Below are positions 32,891 to 45,500 of a DNA stretch of 64,000 nucleotides, one piece after another. Each line of letters starts with the position of its first letter. Position 1 is the stretch's first letter. Position numbers and translations under genes: made by a program. The notes under the pieces are model-generated. The model searched no databases and was not told the origin of the DNA. It worked only from the letters and a program-made list of their open reading frames with translations. Source of the DNA: Symsagittifera roscoffensis (Eukaryota; Xenacoelomorpha; Acoela; Convolutidae); contig NC_087067.1 of NCBI RefSeq assembly GCF_963678635.1, forward strand, positions 11,389,716 to 11,453,715, written 5' to 3'.

Positions 32891-33056
32891 CATTACGATG
32901 TCAAATTTTTTGTTTGGTGAATTTTTAGCGGACTCCGCAACAAGGACGCTGTTTTTGTTTCTATGATCGATCCGACAAATTTTCAACATGTTTAAAAGCT
33001 TGAAAATCATTGAATTTTTCGAAAATCATTCCAGGGCGCAGTTTGGCCTCGTAATG
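32891..33056. mobile_element. Short CATTACGAGG-family MITE copy
   Basis: The left end is CATTACGATGTCAAATTTTT and the right end is GCAGTTTGGCCTCGTAATG, inverted and matching the ends at 15869 and 16405. AGCGGACTCCGCAAC near the left corresponds to the GCGGATTCCGCA motif of the full copy. This is an internally deleted 166-bp version sitting at the right edge of the long array. Confidence 0.7.
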
Positions 33057-34582
33057 CTGTATTTATCGAGATGACAATAAATTTTCAAATAAAAAACAGA
33101 ACCATAGACAGTTTGTGTCGCAGGATTGTGGGCTACCAAAAGTCAATTTTGCCGAGACAAGTTTAAACAATTTGCTTACAAGACTTTTTAATGAATACTT
33201 TTTCATTGATTCTTTTATTTGAAAAATCATAAAGCTTATTCATTTTTGTTGAGTTGAACTTTTTTGTCCTCAATGATACCACTTTTAGAGTAGTTCGTAT
33301 TCGGTATTTCAAAAAATTTATTATTCTGAGCAAAAAATTATAGTTCCATCTTCGCAATTTGAGTTGTTTCAAAATTTTTTTAAAATTTTTTCGGTATATC
33401 TGTGCACATATTCGTCTAAATCGTGCTTTTTGGATCACATGTTACTTGTTAGCTCAATCTGATTTTGTCTTCAATTTTTCATTTTACCTTGAGTTAATAA
33501 TCAAGTTGCAAGTAATTCTCGCGCTTGACAAAAAATTGCATTAATAAACACTTAATTATAAAAACTTTATGATGCGAGGTAGTTTTGGAAGCTTTCCCAA
33601 GGTTAAAAAACCTTGAAAAGAATTTTGCATCAGATTTTGTTAAATTTCTCCTGAAAAAATTGATAATTTTGTCAACCTGGAAAACCAAATCAAAATTATT
33701 TTATAACAAATATTAACTACATTTTTCTGGTAGCATTAATTTGTTCTTCATGCTCCACCAGGAAGCAAACTTCATAACATAAAAATTTCAATGGTAATTT
33801 TGATTGGTATTTAATTGCCTCAGCTGGGTCTGTTTTTTCGCATATAGCGGAATATGAGAACGTTGGAATTTATTTAATATTTGAGGTAACAATTCAAAAC
33901 AGTTCACTGGTTTTATGAAAAAGAAAATAAAAGTAATGAAAAACTGATTTAAAAAAGAATAGTCGTAAGATCACACTACGCTCGCTTAAGCTCGCAAATG
34001 AAAAAAGAAATTGAGTCATTACAATTTATCAAATTCCGTCTTTCTTATTTCAATGTCAATTTTGTTGGAGTTAATAATCAAAATTCGTCTAAAAATTTTT
34101 ATAGTAGTTTTGCAAACTGCAGGTTTGTCAGATTTTAATCTATAGCCTTTTCAGTATCGGTTTTAATCTCAGTCGAAAAGCCTGTGATAAAGCGAGTTGA
34201 AAAAATTCTGAAATCGAATTTTCATTATTGTTATGTTGGTTGAAACAATTTATTCTTGTTCAATTAGAGCAATTAGTTTTTTTCGGTATATTTCATTTTC
34301 GTAAAATACACCAACAGCGTTAATTTATCACTATTCGAATTTCGAGGCGCATGCTACCCCAAAAGTACTGATGTTTTACAAACAAGATTAGTAGTAGTAT
34401 CAAATTACGCTCGCTAAAGCTAAAGGTATCCTGACAACACAGAACCTTCAGGCCAGTTTTTCGTGACAGAATTTTTTGATTTTTTAAAGAATCTGAATCA
34501 AGACAATGAGCGCTTTAATATGATACCACACTTGACCCTTTATGAGCTTTTTCTGAGGTAGTCAAAATTGAATGCAAAAAAA
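33057..34582. other. Intergenic, no gene seen
   Basis: AT-rich. An ACGCTCGCT(T)AAGCT word occurs at about 33970 and 34405 but defines no clear element. Confidence 0.45.
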
Positions 34583-34905
34583 ATGTAGTTCCTTACCACT
34601 CATCGAGAGTGGCCAGAAGAAAAAGTCGAAGAAAGGTTAAGTTAAGTTCACTTTATTCTTTAACACAAACATATGTGTTAAGTAGAGTTGCCATGTTTAA
34701 AATTTGTCTTGTTTTAAGTTGTTTCAAACACGTTTAAACCTACTTACCCTACGATGTAGTTCCTTACCATTCTTCGAGAGTGGCCGGAAGAAAAAGTCGA
34801 AGAAACGTTAAGTTAAGTTCATTATACTCTTTAACACAAACATATTTGTTAAGCAGAGTTGCCATGTTTAAAAATTGTCTTGTTTTAAGTTGTTTCAAAC
34901 AAGTT
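34583..34905 (+). repeat. Two-copy 171-bp tandem duplication
   Basis: ATGTAGTTCCTTACCACTCA at 34583 and ATGTAGTTCCTTACCATTCT at 34754 start two direct copies. Both contain GAGAGTGGCC(A/G)GAAGAAAAAG, TTTAACACAAACATAT and GAGTTGCCATGTTTAAAA. Point differences are few; the second copy is slightly truncated at its end. Confidence 0.88.
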
Positions 34906-34959
34906 TAACAGTGCTTAAAACTTTGTATAATTTAGCGTTTAAAACAACTTCCTTGGAAT

Positions 34960-35421
34960 AACTGATTGCTCCGACCATTTGAGAAATGGGGAGGAACTTT
35001 GTATTCGAGTAAGTTTTATTTTTTTTTCCGCGCAAAATCAGGTGCCACAAATAATTATCAGAAAGAATCGAGAGATATGTCATATTAAAGTAATTTCAGT
35101 CGTATTTTCAATGGCGTTCAAAAAATTAGAAAAAAAAATTCTTGATGTCAACAATAACATTTGAATTTTTGAATTTTGGTCTAATTCCTAGTTAATAAGG
35201 TGACGCTAAGCAGGCTTACAAAAGCTTATTTATGCTCAGTGATATGCCATGAAAACTTCGTTATACTTGGTTAATATTAATGTTCTGAGTTTTTTAGCGC
35301 CAATATTGGAATCAAAAACTTTCCGCAAAAAAAACTGAGACTGGTCAGTATATTTTTATATACTTTTTTTAAGACTGGTCAGTATTTTCTGTGCTACTTG
35401 CACAATTACTTTCTATCCTTG
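34960..35421 (+). mobile_element. Helentron-like element, family A copy 2
   Basis: GCTCCGACCATTTGAGAAAT (34968) starts it, followed by the family landmarks GGAACTTTGTATTCG, AAAATCAGGTGCCACAAA and GATATGTCATATTAAAG. The stem-loop CTGTGC-TACTT-GCACA lies at 35389-35404, followed by TTTCTATCCTTGC. The inverse word before the stem-loop is decayed. Confidence 0.58.
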
Positions 35422-36276
35422 CTACTCTTGCAATATCGACCAGCAAGGGTGTAGCAACCGTTTACTGGATTTTTTCAGTTGAAAAACTTTCTTAGCAGAG
35501 TGGTCAATTACGTAGGAATGGTAGTGGATTTCTTTTCATGCTTAAATTTTTTTCAAAATAATTTCTTAACAGAATGCAGGTTTTCGTCTTTGTTTCCATG
35601 GGTTCGTATTGCATTTTTCTGAAGCCATTTATTTCATCTGGCACAGTTTTTTCTGGCCTAGTTTCTAAATACTGGTTTTGATTTTGATTTTAGCATATGA
35701 TCTTATTAATGAATGCTCTGTGATTTGTAATTTATCAAATCCGATTTTAATTTTTTTTCGTTCTTTTAAAAGCGTGCGTTTATTATTTATTGGTTAAGTC
35801 AACTTAATTTGCATTGTTTTAAATGATAAAAATTAATAGTATATTTTCATGCGTTTCAGTACGGATGGGTCATGAAAATTATCAAATGTTTTGACAAGTT
35901 TTGTTCTCAGCTTAACAAGGTTCGACCAAAATTTTGTTGCCCACCCAATTGGCTTCTCGGTAATCGATTTGCAAAGCGTTTTACGTTTGTTTGAAAATAT
36001 CATCAGAAGGAAACATGAATTTTTTGTGGATGAACTTTTCAACTTCCGTCTTTTTTGCTGAAGCTTAGCAACTTTCAGTCTGTATACCTCTTGAATTAGA
36101 GGCAACTGGACAACATTTTCAATTGGCGTTTTCTGTTTTCGACTCAATGGGCCACAATTTTTTGGGCTTAGTGGCCTCTCTATATTTACTGAAGGCTTAT
36201 TTCATGCTGTTAGATGTGTATCTCCACTGTTTTCCTGAAACTGATTTTTTCATTTTTTCAAACATTTTTTCCGACC
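35422..36276. other. Intergenic, no gene seen
   Basis: The longest minus-strand ORF (104 codons, 35833-36147) has a lysine/arginine-rich, low-complexity-like composition with no recognisable domain. I do not support it as a gene. Confidence 0.45.
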
Positions 36277-36476
36277 NNNNNNNNNNNNNNNNNNNNNNNN
36301 NNNNNNNNNNNNNNNNNNNNNNNNNNNNNNNNNNNNNNNNNNNNNNNNNNNNNNNNNNNNNNNNNNNNNNNNNNNNNNNNNNNNNNNNNNNNNNNNNNNN
36401 NNNNNNNNNNNNNNNNNNNNNNNNNNNNNNNNNNNNNNNNNNNNNNNNNNNNNNNNNNNNNNNNNNNNNNNNNNNN
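36277..36476. other. Assembly gap, 200 N
   Basis: Exactly 200 consecutive N bases, a typical placeholder length, so the real size is unknown. Any ORF crossing it is meaningless. Confidence 1.
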
Positions 36477-36662
36477 TATCATTTTTGTGTGGCAGTTCCG
36501 AAAAGAAAAAGAAATTAATTGGAGCGTTATAAGGCATCAATCAAGTAAAGGTAAGAAGCTCACACTCTTTGAAACCATTGGTATTTATGATTTTTTTTCA
36601 ATTACTGGTAAAGCTATTGAATCTGATAGGCAATGATCAATGTAGGTATCTTCAAATAAAGT

Positions 36663-38194
36663 CCACCCGGCTTGACATCCGCTATCTTAGAACTTCTTAT
36701 AAGATTTGTAAGAAATTTCTGCTATCTTACAATTTTCTTACGAAAAAAGTTCTAAGGATATAATTTTTTCCCAAATTTCAAAAAAATATTGCCGAAAACA
36801 TTTTGAATGTGTTTCTATGCCATAATAACTAAAAAAAATTCAATTTTCGTATTTTTCAAGTTTATGCTAGCAAAAGTTTTTAGATAATGATTATAATGTA
36901 GGCACCAGGGTTGATCAAAACTTCTTATCATACAATTTCATATATGAAAAATTTCTTACCATACGATTCCATTAAGTTCCATACGTACAGAAAATTGTAT
37001 GATATCTCTATAATAAGCGTTTTTCCATACATAAGTAATCCATACAGCAAAAACTTTCATTTTTTTCTAAATTTGATTTCTGAAATTTTTTGGGTCAGCC
37101 ATACAAAAAAAGGAGTTTTTTGTGTTTGTGAAAAAAGTTATTAAGCGAAAAGGAAAAAAAATCTAAAAGTAATGTATCCAGGATTACGTTATGCACACAA
37201 AAAATATATTTTTTTTTTGCATGCCAATTTTTTTAAAATGTTTGTTGAAGTACAAAGTTCGATTGCCGGGTGAAAAAAAAAATTTCGGTCCAACTTTAAA
37301 ATTACTTGGAAAATTTTTTGTAATGGCCATCATTTTTGTTTTATGATGGAAATTGTACGATTAGCATTTTCTGACAATTTTTTTTGTACGATATACCGAA
37401 CTTTATTCCAAAACAAGAAAAAAGATCTGAAAATTCGATGACACCATTTTTGCAAAATGTCTGAAGTTTGTACGACTATTATTTTTTCATAAACTTAGTT
37501 CATGGAAAAGTATGACTAGCATTGTTGGTCTGTGGAGGTCAACCCGTGCATTTTTAACGAAAAATCCAAAAAACAAAAAAAGCGATAAAATTGAATTTTT
37601 TTTGCAATGAATCTCCCAGTTATACGTAATGAGCGGTTTAGGCTCTTTTCTCCCACCTCACACGATTATGAATTTTATGGTGTAACGAGTGGTTTTACGA
37701 GGCTGATTAAGAAGACTAATTATGTTTGCCATAACCTAATTAGTCCGTATGTCATTTTTCATAACAATCAAAGAATGTGAACAAAATTTTACCTGTGAAT
37801 TTTTGCAGCTGTGGAAAAAAAAGAAAAAGAGCCGCGGTTTGAACTAATTTTAGAGACAATAAATAATTTACTTTTAACAAATCATGTCATATAGCTGCGA
37901 TGACGTGTTGTATGTGGGGCTCAGGTGAATATTGAACAAAATTTTAGCAAAAACTGAACTTACAAAATTAGTGGGTCTTTCGTTGAACTCATATAGCAAA
38001 ATCACTCGAGTTTCCATTATTGTACTCTGCGACAATAGCGAACTATCTGTCTGCTTAAAAACAAAAAGTTTAAAAAGAACAAGAAAAATTTTTGTAAAAG
38101 TTCCTATCTTACAAATTTCTTAAAAGAAAAAGTCCCTATCTTAGCCAAACTTTGTCAGAAGTTGTATAAGATAGCAACATTTGGTCAACACGGG
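36663..38194. repeat. Nested degenerate inverted repeats (possible decayed DNA transposons)
   Basis: The outer pair is CACCCGGCTTGACATCCGCT followed by ATCTTAGAACTTC at 36664-36700, and GTATAAGATAGCAACATTTG then GTCAACACGGGT at 38163-38195, which is its inverse. The inner pair is CACCAGGGTTGATCAAAACT at 36903 against GGTCAACCCGTGCAT ending near 37552. Both pairs share a (C)ACGGGTTGACC-like terminus, so one element may be nested in another of the same kind. A hAT-type MITE (37641-37833) lies inside. The rest is AT-rich without coding sequence. Confidence 0.42.
37641..37833 (+). mobile_element. hAT-type MITE, GGCTCTTTT family, copy 3
   Basis: The ends GGCTCTTTTCTCCCACCTCA and AAAAAAAAGAAAAAGAGCC are inverted. 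GCGGTTTA (37633-37640) and GCGGTTTG (37834-37841) form an 8-bp TSD with one mismatch. The interior matches the copy at 8655-8855, including GGTGTAACGAGTGGTTTTAC and TAGTCCG. Confidence 0.87.
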
Positions 38195-38696
38195 TAGCTA
38201 TAATTCTGACTTTTATTGCTTAAGACTGCAGCTTAAGGTCTCTGAAATTTTGCGTTACATTTTCGATGAAAAAACTTAAATTGAAAATGTGGAAGTTTAT
38301 TTTCAGTTTTTAGTCTACCCGTTTCACTTCACGCGCGCGTTATAAAGTACAAACTATATGGACCATACAGCGTTCCCAAATTTAGTTTGGAAAATTTTTG
38401 AATATTCTGCTCTATACGTGTTGATAGAACTGTAAATATTCAATATTGTCTAATTAGGTCAAAATTTCGAACTATCTAAAATTTATAAAGTAAATCACAT
38501 ATTGGATATTTGAGCTGAATAATCGAAAACCGTTTTCAGGCGTTGAAAAGTTTAAATCAATAATATCAAATTTTGAAAATAAAAACTAAAAATGAAAAAC
38601 TGATTGAGAAAAAAATTGCTAGAGCATAAACTTTTCCGTTTTTTTTTGAAAAATGGAAATAATCGGATAAACATCAACTATGGTATTGTGTTGATG

Positions 38697-39075
38697 AGGA
38701 GCGGATCTAGAATTTTCTCAAGGAGATGGATTTTCAAAATTTTTTTAAAAAACTTGGTCGGCCTTCTTTTTAATTCAACCAAACTAATTTGCGAGCGCTC
38801 CCAGAACTTTGTAAAGACCCTATTTGACCAAAAAATTTGCGCGGCAGTCAAATTTTCTAAAAGACAGGTCAAACAAGCCGTTTTTGGGACTTTTTTGGAA
38901 AAATTCGACCGAAAAATTGCGTTTTTTCAGCGCGCGCTCCCCCCTCACAATTAGTATATATTGGCGCCGAAGGCGTCTATAGAGAAATTATAGGGTCGGT
39001 CGGCCTAAAAAATTCGTCATAAAAATACCAAAGGGGGCAGCCTTTGAATGGTGAGGGGATTGAATTCTCGGCGTC
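38697..39075 (+). mobile_element. Degenerate hAT-type MITE (17556 family)
   Basis: It begins GGAGCGGATCTAGAATTTTC, close to the family start. It then follows the family order: GCGAGCGCTCCCAGAAC, CAAACAAGCCGTTTTTGGG, AGCGCGCGCTCCCCCCTCA, TAGTATATATTGGCGCCGAA, TAGGGTCGGTCGGCC, CAAAGGGGGCAGCCTTTG. The right terminal repeat is missing. Confidence 0.75.
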
Positions 39076-39171
39076 TTTCTTTAAACTCGGCTTTTATTCC
39101 TCAGCAAACTGAAGTTTGCAATAAAAACATCACAGAAACTGATATTTTTTATTTTGGAACTTTTTGCTCGC

Positions 39172-39376
39172 TGCAGAACGAAACAGCCTTGAATAAAGCT
39201 TTATAGATATTTAGTTATTCAAATTCAACTTTTATCTAGTGCTCATGTTTCAAATTTCGAAATATGTAACGGATTGCAGAACGAAACAGCCTTGAATAAA
39301 GCTTTATAGATATTTAGTTCTTCAAATTCAACTTTTATCTAGTGCTCATATTTCAAATTTCGAAATATGTAACGGA
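39172..39376 (+). repeat. Two-copy 103-bp tandem duplication
   Basis: TGCAGAACGAAACAGCCTTG starts at 39172 and again at 39275. The two copies differ at only a few positions (for example GTTATTC versus GTTCTTC). A recent local duplication; no gene involved. Confidence 0.95.
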
Positions 39377-39499
39377 ATTTTAAACTACTTTCGTTAATCA
39401 AAATATTAGATTCAACTGTTTAACCTGATAAAAACCTGAATTTAAATTGGATCAACAGCAAATCGCATTTTCTATATTTAAATTCTTTTGAGACAAAGA

Positions 39500-40020
39500 G
39501 CTATGATTTTAACCTGAAAAAGTCTCCAAAAAAGTAAACTCGGTTCTCATCTTTCTGGGAGAAGAAAGTATGCACTCCTCTTGAAAACTTGAATTCTGGT
39601 TTAAGTTGAAAAAACCACAAAACCTTTTAAAACTTGTTGTTCACTTTTCTGGTACAAAAAACATGTTGAAAATCTTTTTTAAAAAGCCTTCAATAAAGAG
39701 TTTTTTAAGCTTATCGTCCATCATTTTGGGAGATGGAAATATGCAGTCTTGTTAAAAAATGTTAACTTTTGCTTAACTTGAAAAGCCTTCAATCCATTGA
39801 AAACATGTTTCTTATCTTTTTGGAGAAAGAAAAACGCAATTTTAATGAAGGATGACATCTTTTTAATTTGTAAGAGCCTCCAAACGTTTTCAAACTGTTG
39901 TTCATCTTTCTAGGAGAAAAAAATAGATATACCTATTGATAATTTAACTAGCAAAAGCCTCCAGATAAATTTAAACGTAATTTTACTATTTCAGGGGAAA
40001 GGAAATGTACACTTTTATTT
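39500..40020 (+). repeat. Degenerate ~90-bp tandem array, about six units
   Basis: A TTCATCTTTCTGGGAGAAAG-like block recurs near 39548, 39645, 39722, 39815, 39902 and 39990, spaced 77-97 bp apart. Each is followed by ATGCACTCTT-like sequence, a TTTTGGTTAACTTGAAAA-like block and AGCCTCCAAA. The units are too diverged and frameshifted to encode a repeat protein. Confidence 0.62.
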
Positions 40021-42054
40021 GCATATCATATTTGCTCTTAAATTGTTTTAAAAAAATTTTTCCGATTGCTTTGGGCCGCGATCATTTAAGTTTTCATTGT
40101 CAAATGGTTAAAATGTTTTGAGAATTTGATCAGTCTATGAATCCTCCCCTTGCCACTACCGAGAGTTTGAAATTTAGTCATTTGGTTTTCGTTTTTGGGA
40201 AAAGTTTTGATGAAATTTGAACTTTTTTGCTTACACGCCATCCCAATAAATAATTTAAGAAGTTTGATAAAAAAAACCACGCGGACGCAATAAAAAAAAT
40301 CATTTTGCTAGCTTCAAACTCCACTGCAGCAACAGATTTGTAGCCTTATATTAAACTAACTTTTTAATCTATTTTATTCGCGCTCCAAAAGACTTGAAAA
40401 AAAGTATAAATTTTCAGATATAACAGGACTGTTTGCATAACAAGGCAAAACGCTCAAAGTTCCGACCGCACTTTGAGGCCAATTATAATAATTTTTAATT
40501 GAAAATTTGAGAAAGTAATCGAAAAAAGGATTTTTTTCTTCAATTTTTCTCTCACTTTATTACCTCAAACTCTAATGTGAACTGAATTGGTATATTTTTA
40601 CCGTCTGTACTATATTTAGCGTCGTCTATACTAATGGTTTTCCTCAACTCAATTTGAAACGCATTAGTGCGCCGCTTGCGCGTATTTTTAGAACCCTAGA
40701 TAATGCCCGTATAATTTTACCTCACAAAACTAACCTTTCATGGCCTTACACAAAATGATCAAAAAAAAATTTTTTTCTACAATTACAATTGAGTTCCAGT
40801 CCTTATTAAATTTCAAATGATATAACAAAATTCGCAAAATGCCTTAGTTAACTAGTCGAAAATTGACTTAAAAGTCATAAAAAACTCACTCCAAGCATAA
40901 ATAATTCTTTTCATCGAAAGTCAGAATAAAAAATAAACTAGTTTGAAAATTTGGCTCTGTTCGCTGTTAAAAAAAAATTGATTTCTACATCCTAAAAAAA
41001 ACAAAAAAAAGGAAATTGGTCATTACATTTTTTTAAAATATCAATGAAATTACATTGTGCGGAAAAGATTAGTGATTAAGGGTACTATAGGTATTAAATG
41101 ATGGAAACTTCAAAAAGCATTTGAGTCATACAAAAATTCCAGTTGTTTTCAAAAAAATTATTGTTAGTCTAAAAGCATTTCTATCCTTTCTTAGACATTT
41201 TTACTGAACAAGTTGCCTTTAACTGGGCCTAAGAAATTAGACAACAAGCAAATTGAACAATCCTACTACAACGGAAAAAAAGACTTGTAAAACTACTACT
41301 ACTATGTAATTTTAGACAAAATTGAGCTGTTATTGGGGGTAAAATTAATTACAAACTACTTTTCAATTTCAGTTTGAGCTTTTCTAAATGTTATTCACGT
41401 TACTACTTGTCACAGTTGTAATTTTGTGTATTTTAAAATTTTATCGTATTGTTCGGATCAAATACTTAATAATCAATTTATAATAATACTGTAGATCTCT
41501 TTGAGGTTTTTTTTTCACTTTTTGTAATAGCGTCACTTCATCTTTAACAAAATTTTAATTTCAAACCAAAATTTCATTGTATAATTTTTGTTTTATTAGT
41601 ATTGTCTAATTTGCTTGTTGTCTAAGTTTTTATTCTTCGCATATTATAGCACAACGTCTATAGCTTTCTGGTTGTTTATAATTTTTAGAGTTTGTTTTCA
41701 GGAAAAATGTTTTCAATCGATAAAGTTTTTCAAACTGTCTTTTTTCTACAAAGAAAGGAATCTAAAAATTTGTGATCTAAACGTTTTTTGAAACGAATCT
41801 AAAAGAAAATTTGAATAGTTTTTTGACCGAATCACAATTAATTTAATAGATATGTTTTTTGAGCTTTTTTAGGTAGGGAAAATAAAAATAAGAGTCAATA
41901 AATAGTGTGATTAAACCTGATGTAAATTTGAGCAATTGAGTTTTCTAAGTTTTTTAGAAGAAACAATACATTTTGTTAAAGCTTTTTACCAATACATCCA
42001 AAAAGCACTACCGTTTTTTGTATCAATAATTATTAGTATTAAGAAGACTTTTCA
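40021..42054. other. Intergenic, no gene seen
   Basis: AT-rich. A GACCGCACTTTGAGGCCAAT word near 40468 could be an isolated remnant of the CATTACGAGG MITE end. Confidence 0.45.
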
Positions 42055-42590
42055 AAAAACAAAACGGAGGAACTGTATATTCAGGTTTTATAAATCTTTT
42101 CCGCGTAAAATCACGTATCTCATTGGAAGAGTTCCGGTGATGTATCGTATGATTATTTTCACTCGAGGCATTTTTCAAAAATTTCCCCAGCGTCGAGAAA
42201 AAAAGCTGGTTTTTGCTTAGTTTATGCATTTCATTAGTTTCACTCGCTTAAAGTTGGGTTCTGAAGAGTTTGAGAGCCAGATTGGGGAACAAAAAAACTG
42301 CGAAACTTAAAAATAACTGGAAAAAATGGGAAAAGTTTTAAGAAAAACACTGTGAATTCTTTTAATTTTTTTTTGGTTTTCTAGTAATTTTTCCAGAGAC
42401 AACATGCTTAATTTGCTTGTTTTACTGTGACTGTCAAAAATGTTTGAAATTGAGTTTTTTTATTAGATCCTCTGATCACACCGCAGAAAAATTGGCACAG
42501 ACTTAAAAAAAATTTGTTTCTATGTTTTTATCAATATGTTCGGAACATTCAGTGCTACTACGTGTTCAGCACCCGACTATCCTTGTTTTT
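42055..42590 (+). mobile_element. Helentron-like element, family A copy (5' end lost)
   Basis: The family landmarks GGAGGAACTGTATATTCAGG, TTTTCCGCGTAAAATCA and GATGTATCGTATGATTA lie at 42065-42155. The 3' end has TCGGAACATTCAGTGCTACT, a stem-loop GTGCT-AGCAC, and the tail CCGACTATCCTTGTTTTT (42573-42590). The GTTCCGACC start is not recognisable. Confidence 0.55.
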
Positions 42591-45500
42591 ATTGATTATA
42601 TAGAAACGACAGAAAAAATGCATTGTCTTTATCAAAGATCATAATTATACATTTCCATAAAAATGAGTTAGAGGGCGTCGGTACAAAACAATCGAATACA
42701 AAACAGTGCAATACACAACAGTTTGAAAAAAAATTTTGAACCAAACTGATTGTTTCAGGACAAAATCTTGATTGTTTTGACTGCCTTAAAAAAAGCTTTG
42801 AATATTTTTTTGAATAGTGAAATATTGAGAAACTATGAAATTAAGATTGATAAATTTTAACAATTACGACTCAACATATACAACTCAAAATGTAACATTT
42901 AAAGTTCAATTTTGAGTCGTATATGGAATTAGTAAGACCAATGAGCTTGTCTCAAATCAAATTGGAACGTTTATGTGGCGCGGGATAGCTGAGAATTATT
43001 GAACGTTTCGAGATATGTTAAACATCAAGTAATGAAACGAGCTTATTACATATACTCGTTTCAGCTGGAACGTGAAATGAAGTTAACATAGTAGAGTTCG
43101 CGCTCGACTGGGCTCTTGAAGGTTGACAGATTGATCCACAAATTGAGAAAGTTTTCATAAGGAAAACGTACTAGAAAAAAACCCAAGTATATTATTTATA
43201 TGCCTCAATTTTTTTTTTCGAAAATTGGAGCAAAAACAACAGTTCAAAAGAAAAGATTCCAAAAAACAATCCGAAGGCATATTATTTGTTAAAGAGGCCC
43301 AAACGACCAAGAATCAACTTGATAACAGACAAATATTGATTCTCGCGGTCGGTACTTTTTTTGCCGTCGTTTTATGTCGCACTGTTTTGTCTGTTAATTT
43401 CTATGATTTTGGATTGTTTCGAATGTACACCAATTTGAGTTTAGTTGTTGCAGGTTGGTTGGGCCAACAAACCGGAAATTATTCGATTGTATATCAATGA
43501 GTTACAATTCATCAAACCTTGCACTCAGAGTTTCAGAATTGGTAATGTGCCAAAAAAAAAATTTTGAAAATAAAAGTCTTTCTCGGATCACATCTATCTT
43601 ACTTTGAACGAGTTTTTTTGAGAATTTTGTTCTCTCTAGAATTTAGTTCTTTCGAATTTTTAAAATTTTGTAGCTTTGTTGAGAGCTTTAGTAAAATCTA
43701 GGGCGAGTTTTGTCTCCTTTTTTCAGCACCAACTCATTTAAATATTATTTTATGAAATTGATTGTCGGTTGAGAACTCTAAATTTCTTTGAAAGGGCGCC
43801 AATTGTACGTTTTGTTTGACTTAAATTGATTTGAATTATTTTTTTGGAGAAATCTCAGATATAACCTTGAGAAAAACATCAAAAAATAACAGGAGCGGAT
43901 CATGAAAATTTTTGATAGAGAGAATTTTTAGTGAAATGTTAACGGTTTGATGAAAGTTTTCTTAGGTTGGCTAAATTGGTATAACAAGCTTTCCAACAGC
44001 ACTATAAACACCCAAAAACATCATATATAACTTTATGGAAAATTTTTCATAATTTTTCAAGCATGAATGTAATTTTCTGGCCAATAATTATAATTATGGT
44101 TAATTTTTCTACGCGGAAAACTAGCGTATGCTGCTGAATATTAGTTCCCATGTTGTAAGCATTTTGACATCAAGTATTGTTTTTTTTATTTCCAGCCAAT
44201 TTGTTTCATTTTAATTTGAAAAACAAAAATAGAAACTTTTCTTAAAATAATGAAAAGTGGTTTTAAAAATTAAAAAATGCATTATTTCAAATGCGCCACA
44301 TTAATGACTAGAAATCCATCCATCATTTTTCCTATCGATATTGTTACCAGCATTTCAGAAAACTCTAATTTAGGCAGAATTTAATATAATTGAAAAATTT
44401 CCACATACTTCAGATGTCGGTCTGAAAAGCAATCAGGGAAGATTTCATTTTAATCGGATTGAGATACGATGATAGTGGAGTCTTGTGGATGCTAAAAGCC
44501 GTGGCTGAAAAGACTTTTTAATTAGTTTCCGTTGTCGCTGTGATTCGAAAATATCCTTTGTCTTTTTGACAGAGAGCATTTATACCAAGGAACTAATCAA
44601 AAGTCTTCAGGCAAACAGAATTGCTATACATTTTTTGTCAAATACATCTTTTAAAGCTCAGTGAAAACAGCACAATTTAAACAACTGACAGCCAATTCAG
44701 TGTATTTTATATACAAAAAAAATGAATGAAATTGTGATTCAATACCCGTATTTTCAACGTTTGGTTTTGTTCTAAAATCAGAGTTCTATTGAGATGTCAA
44801 ATCTGATTAATTTATTACAACAACCATCCCAATTTCTCATTCGTTTTCCTTATTTTTCATCTTTTTTACTTTTGTTGCACTTAAACAAAGATAGGTGACC
44901 TCTTTAGAACAGAATATACAACATATCGTGGTGAAAGATTGCAATAAACTATATTATGGTGAGGTGATATTTTGTCAATAGAGACCTTTTTTGTCCAACT
45001 ACATAATGAAGTTTGTTGAACATGATGTCAATTTGAGACTAGAGGAGTTGCCATTTTGTTTATTTTTAGTTGCTGATAGGGAAGAAAGCATCATCGAAAT
45101 TCGGGACATGCGCCTTCAGTTGAGATCGAAAAATTACTTTTGTTGTTTACATTTTACGCAGATGCAAGATCTCCTTTGTTTGTGTAAGAACCACTTCTGA
45201 CAAACATTTGCACACTCCGTAATTTTGAAGTTCCAACCTTTTCTTACAATTTTTCTAATCTTTTTTTTTGCATTTTGCTTCCTTTTTCACCAAATTTATC
45301 TGTTTTGCTTTTCTATTTGGATCTTGAGCGTCGTGTATCAAAAATGTTAGACATCAATTTATTATTCTAAAATTCCCTCTGAAATTATTCAGAAGACAAC
45401 AAATTATAAGGCAACAAATTATTTTTAAAACAAAAAGTGAGCGTTTTCCCACAGTTTCTTCTGCATCCTACATAAAACTGAAAAAAATTAACAACCTGAT

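Noticed and set aside
35833-36147. 104-codon basic minus-strand ORF
   Set aside because: Lysine/arginine-rich with no domain and no homologous exon structure; it ends close to the assembly gap.
36123-36636. ORFs of 74-140 codons crossing the N run
   Set aside because: They are open only because the gap bases are unknown.
43225-43500. 91-codon ORF with a lysine-rich start and one hydrophobic segment
   Set aside because: It starts at a non-ATG codon, has no recognisable domain and no clear splice partners; it could be a real exon but cannot be supported from sequence alone.
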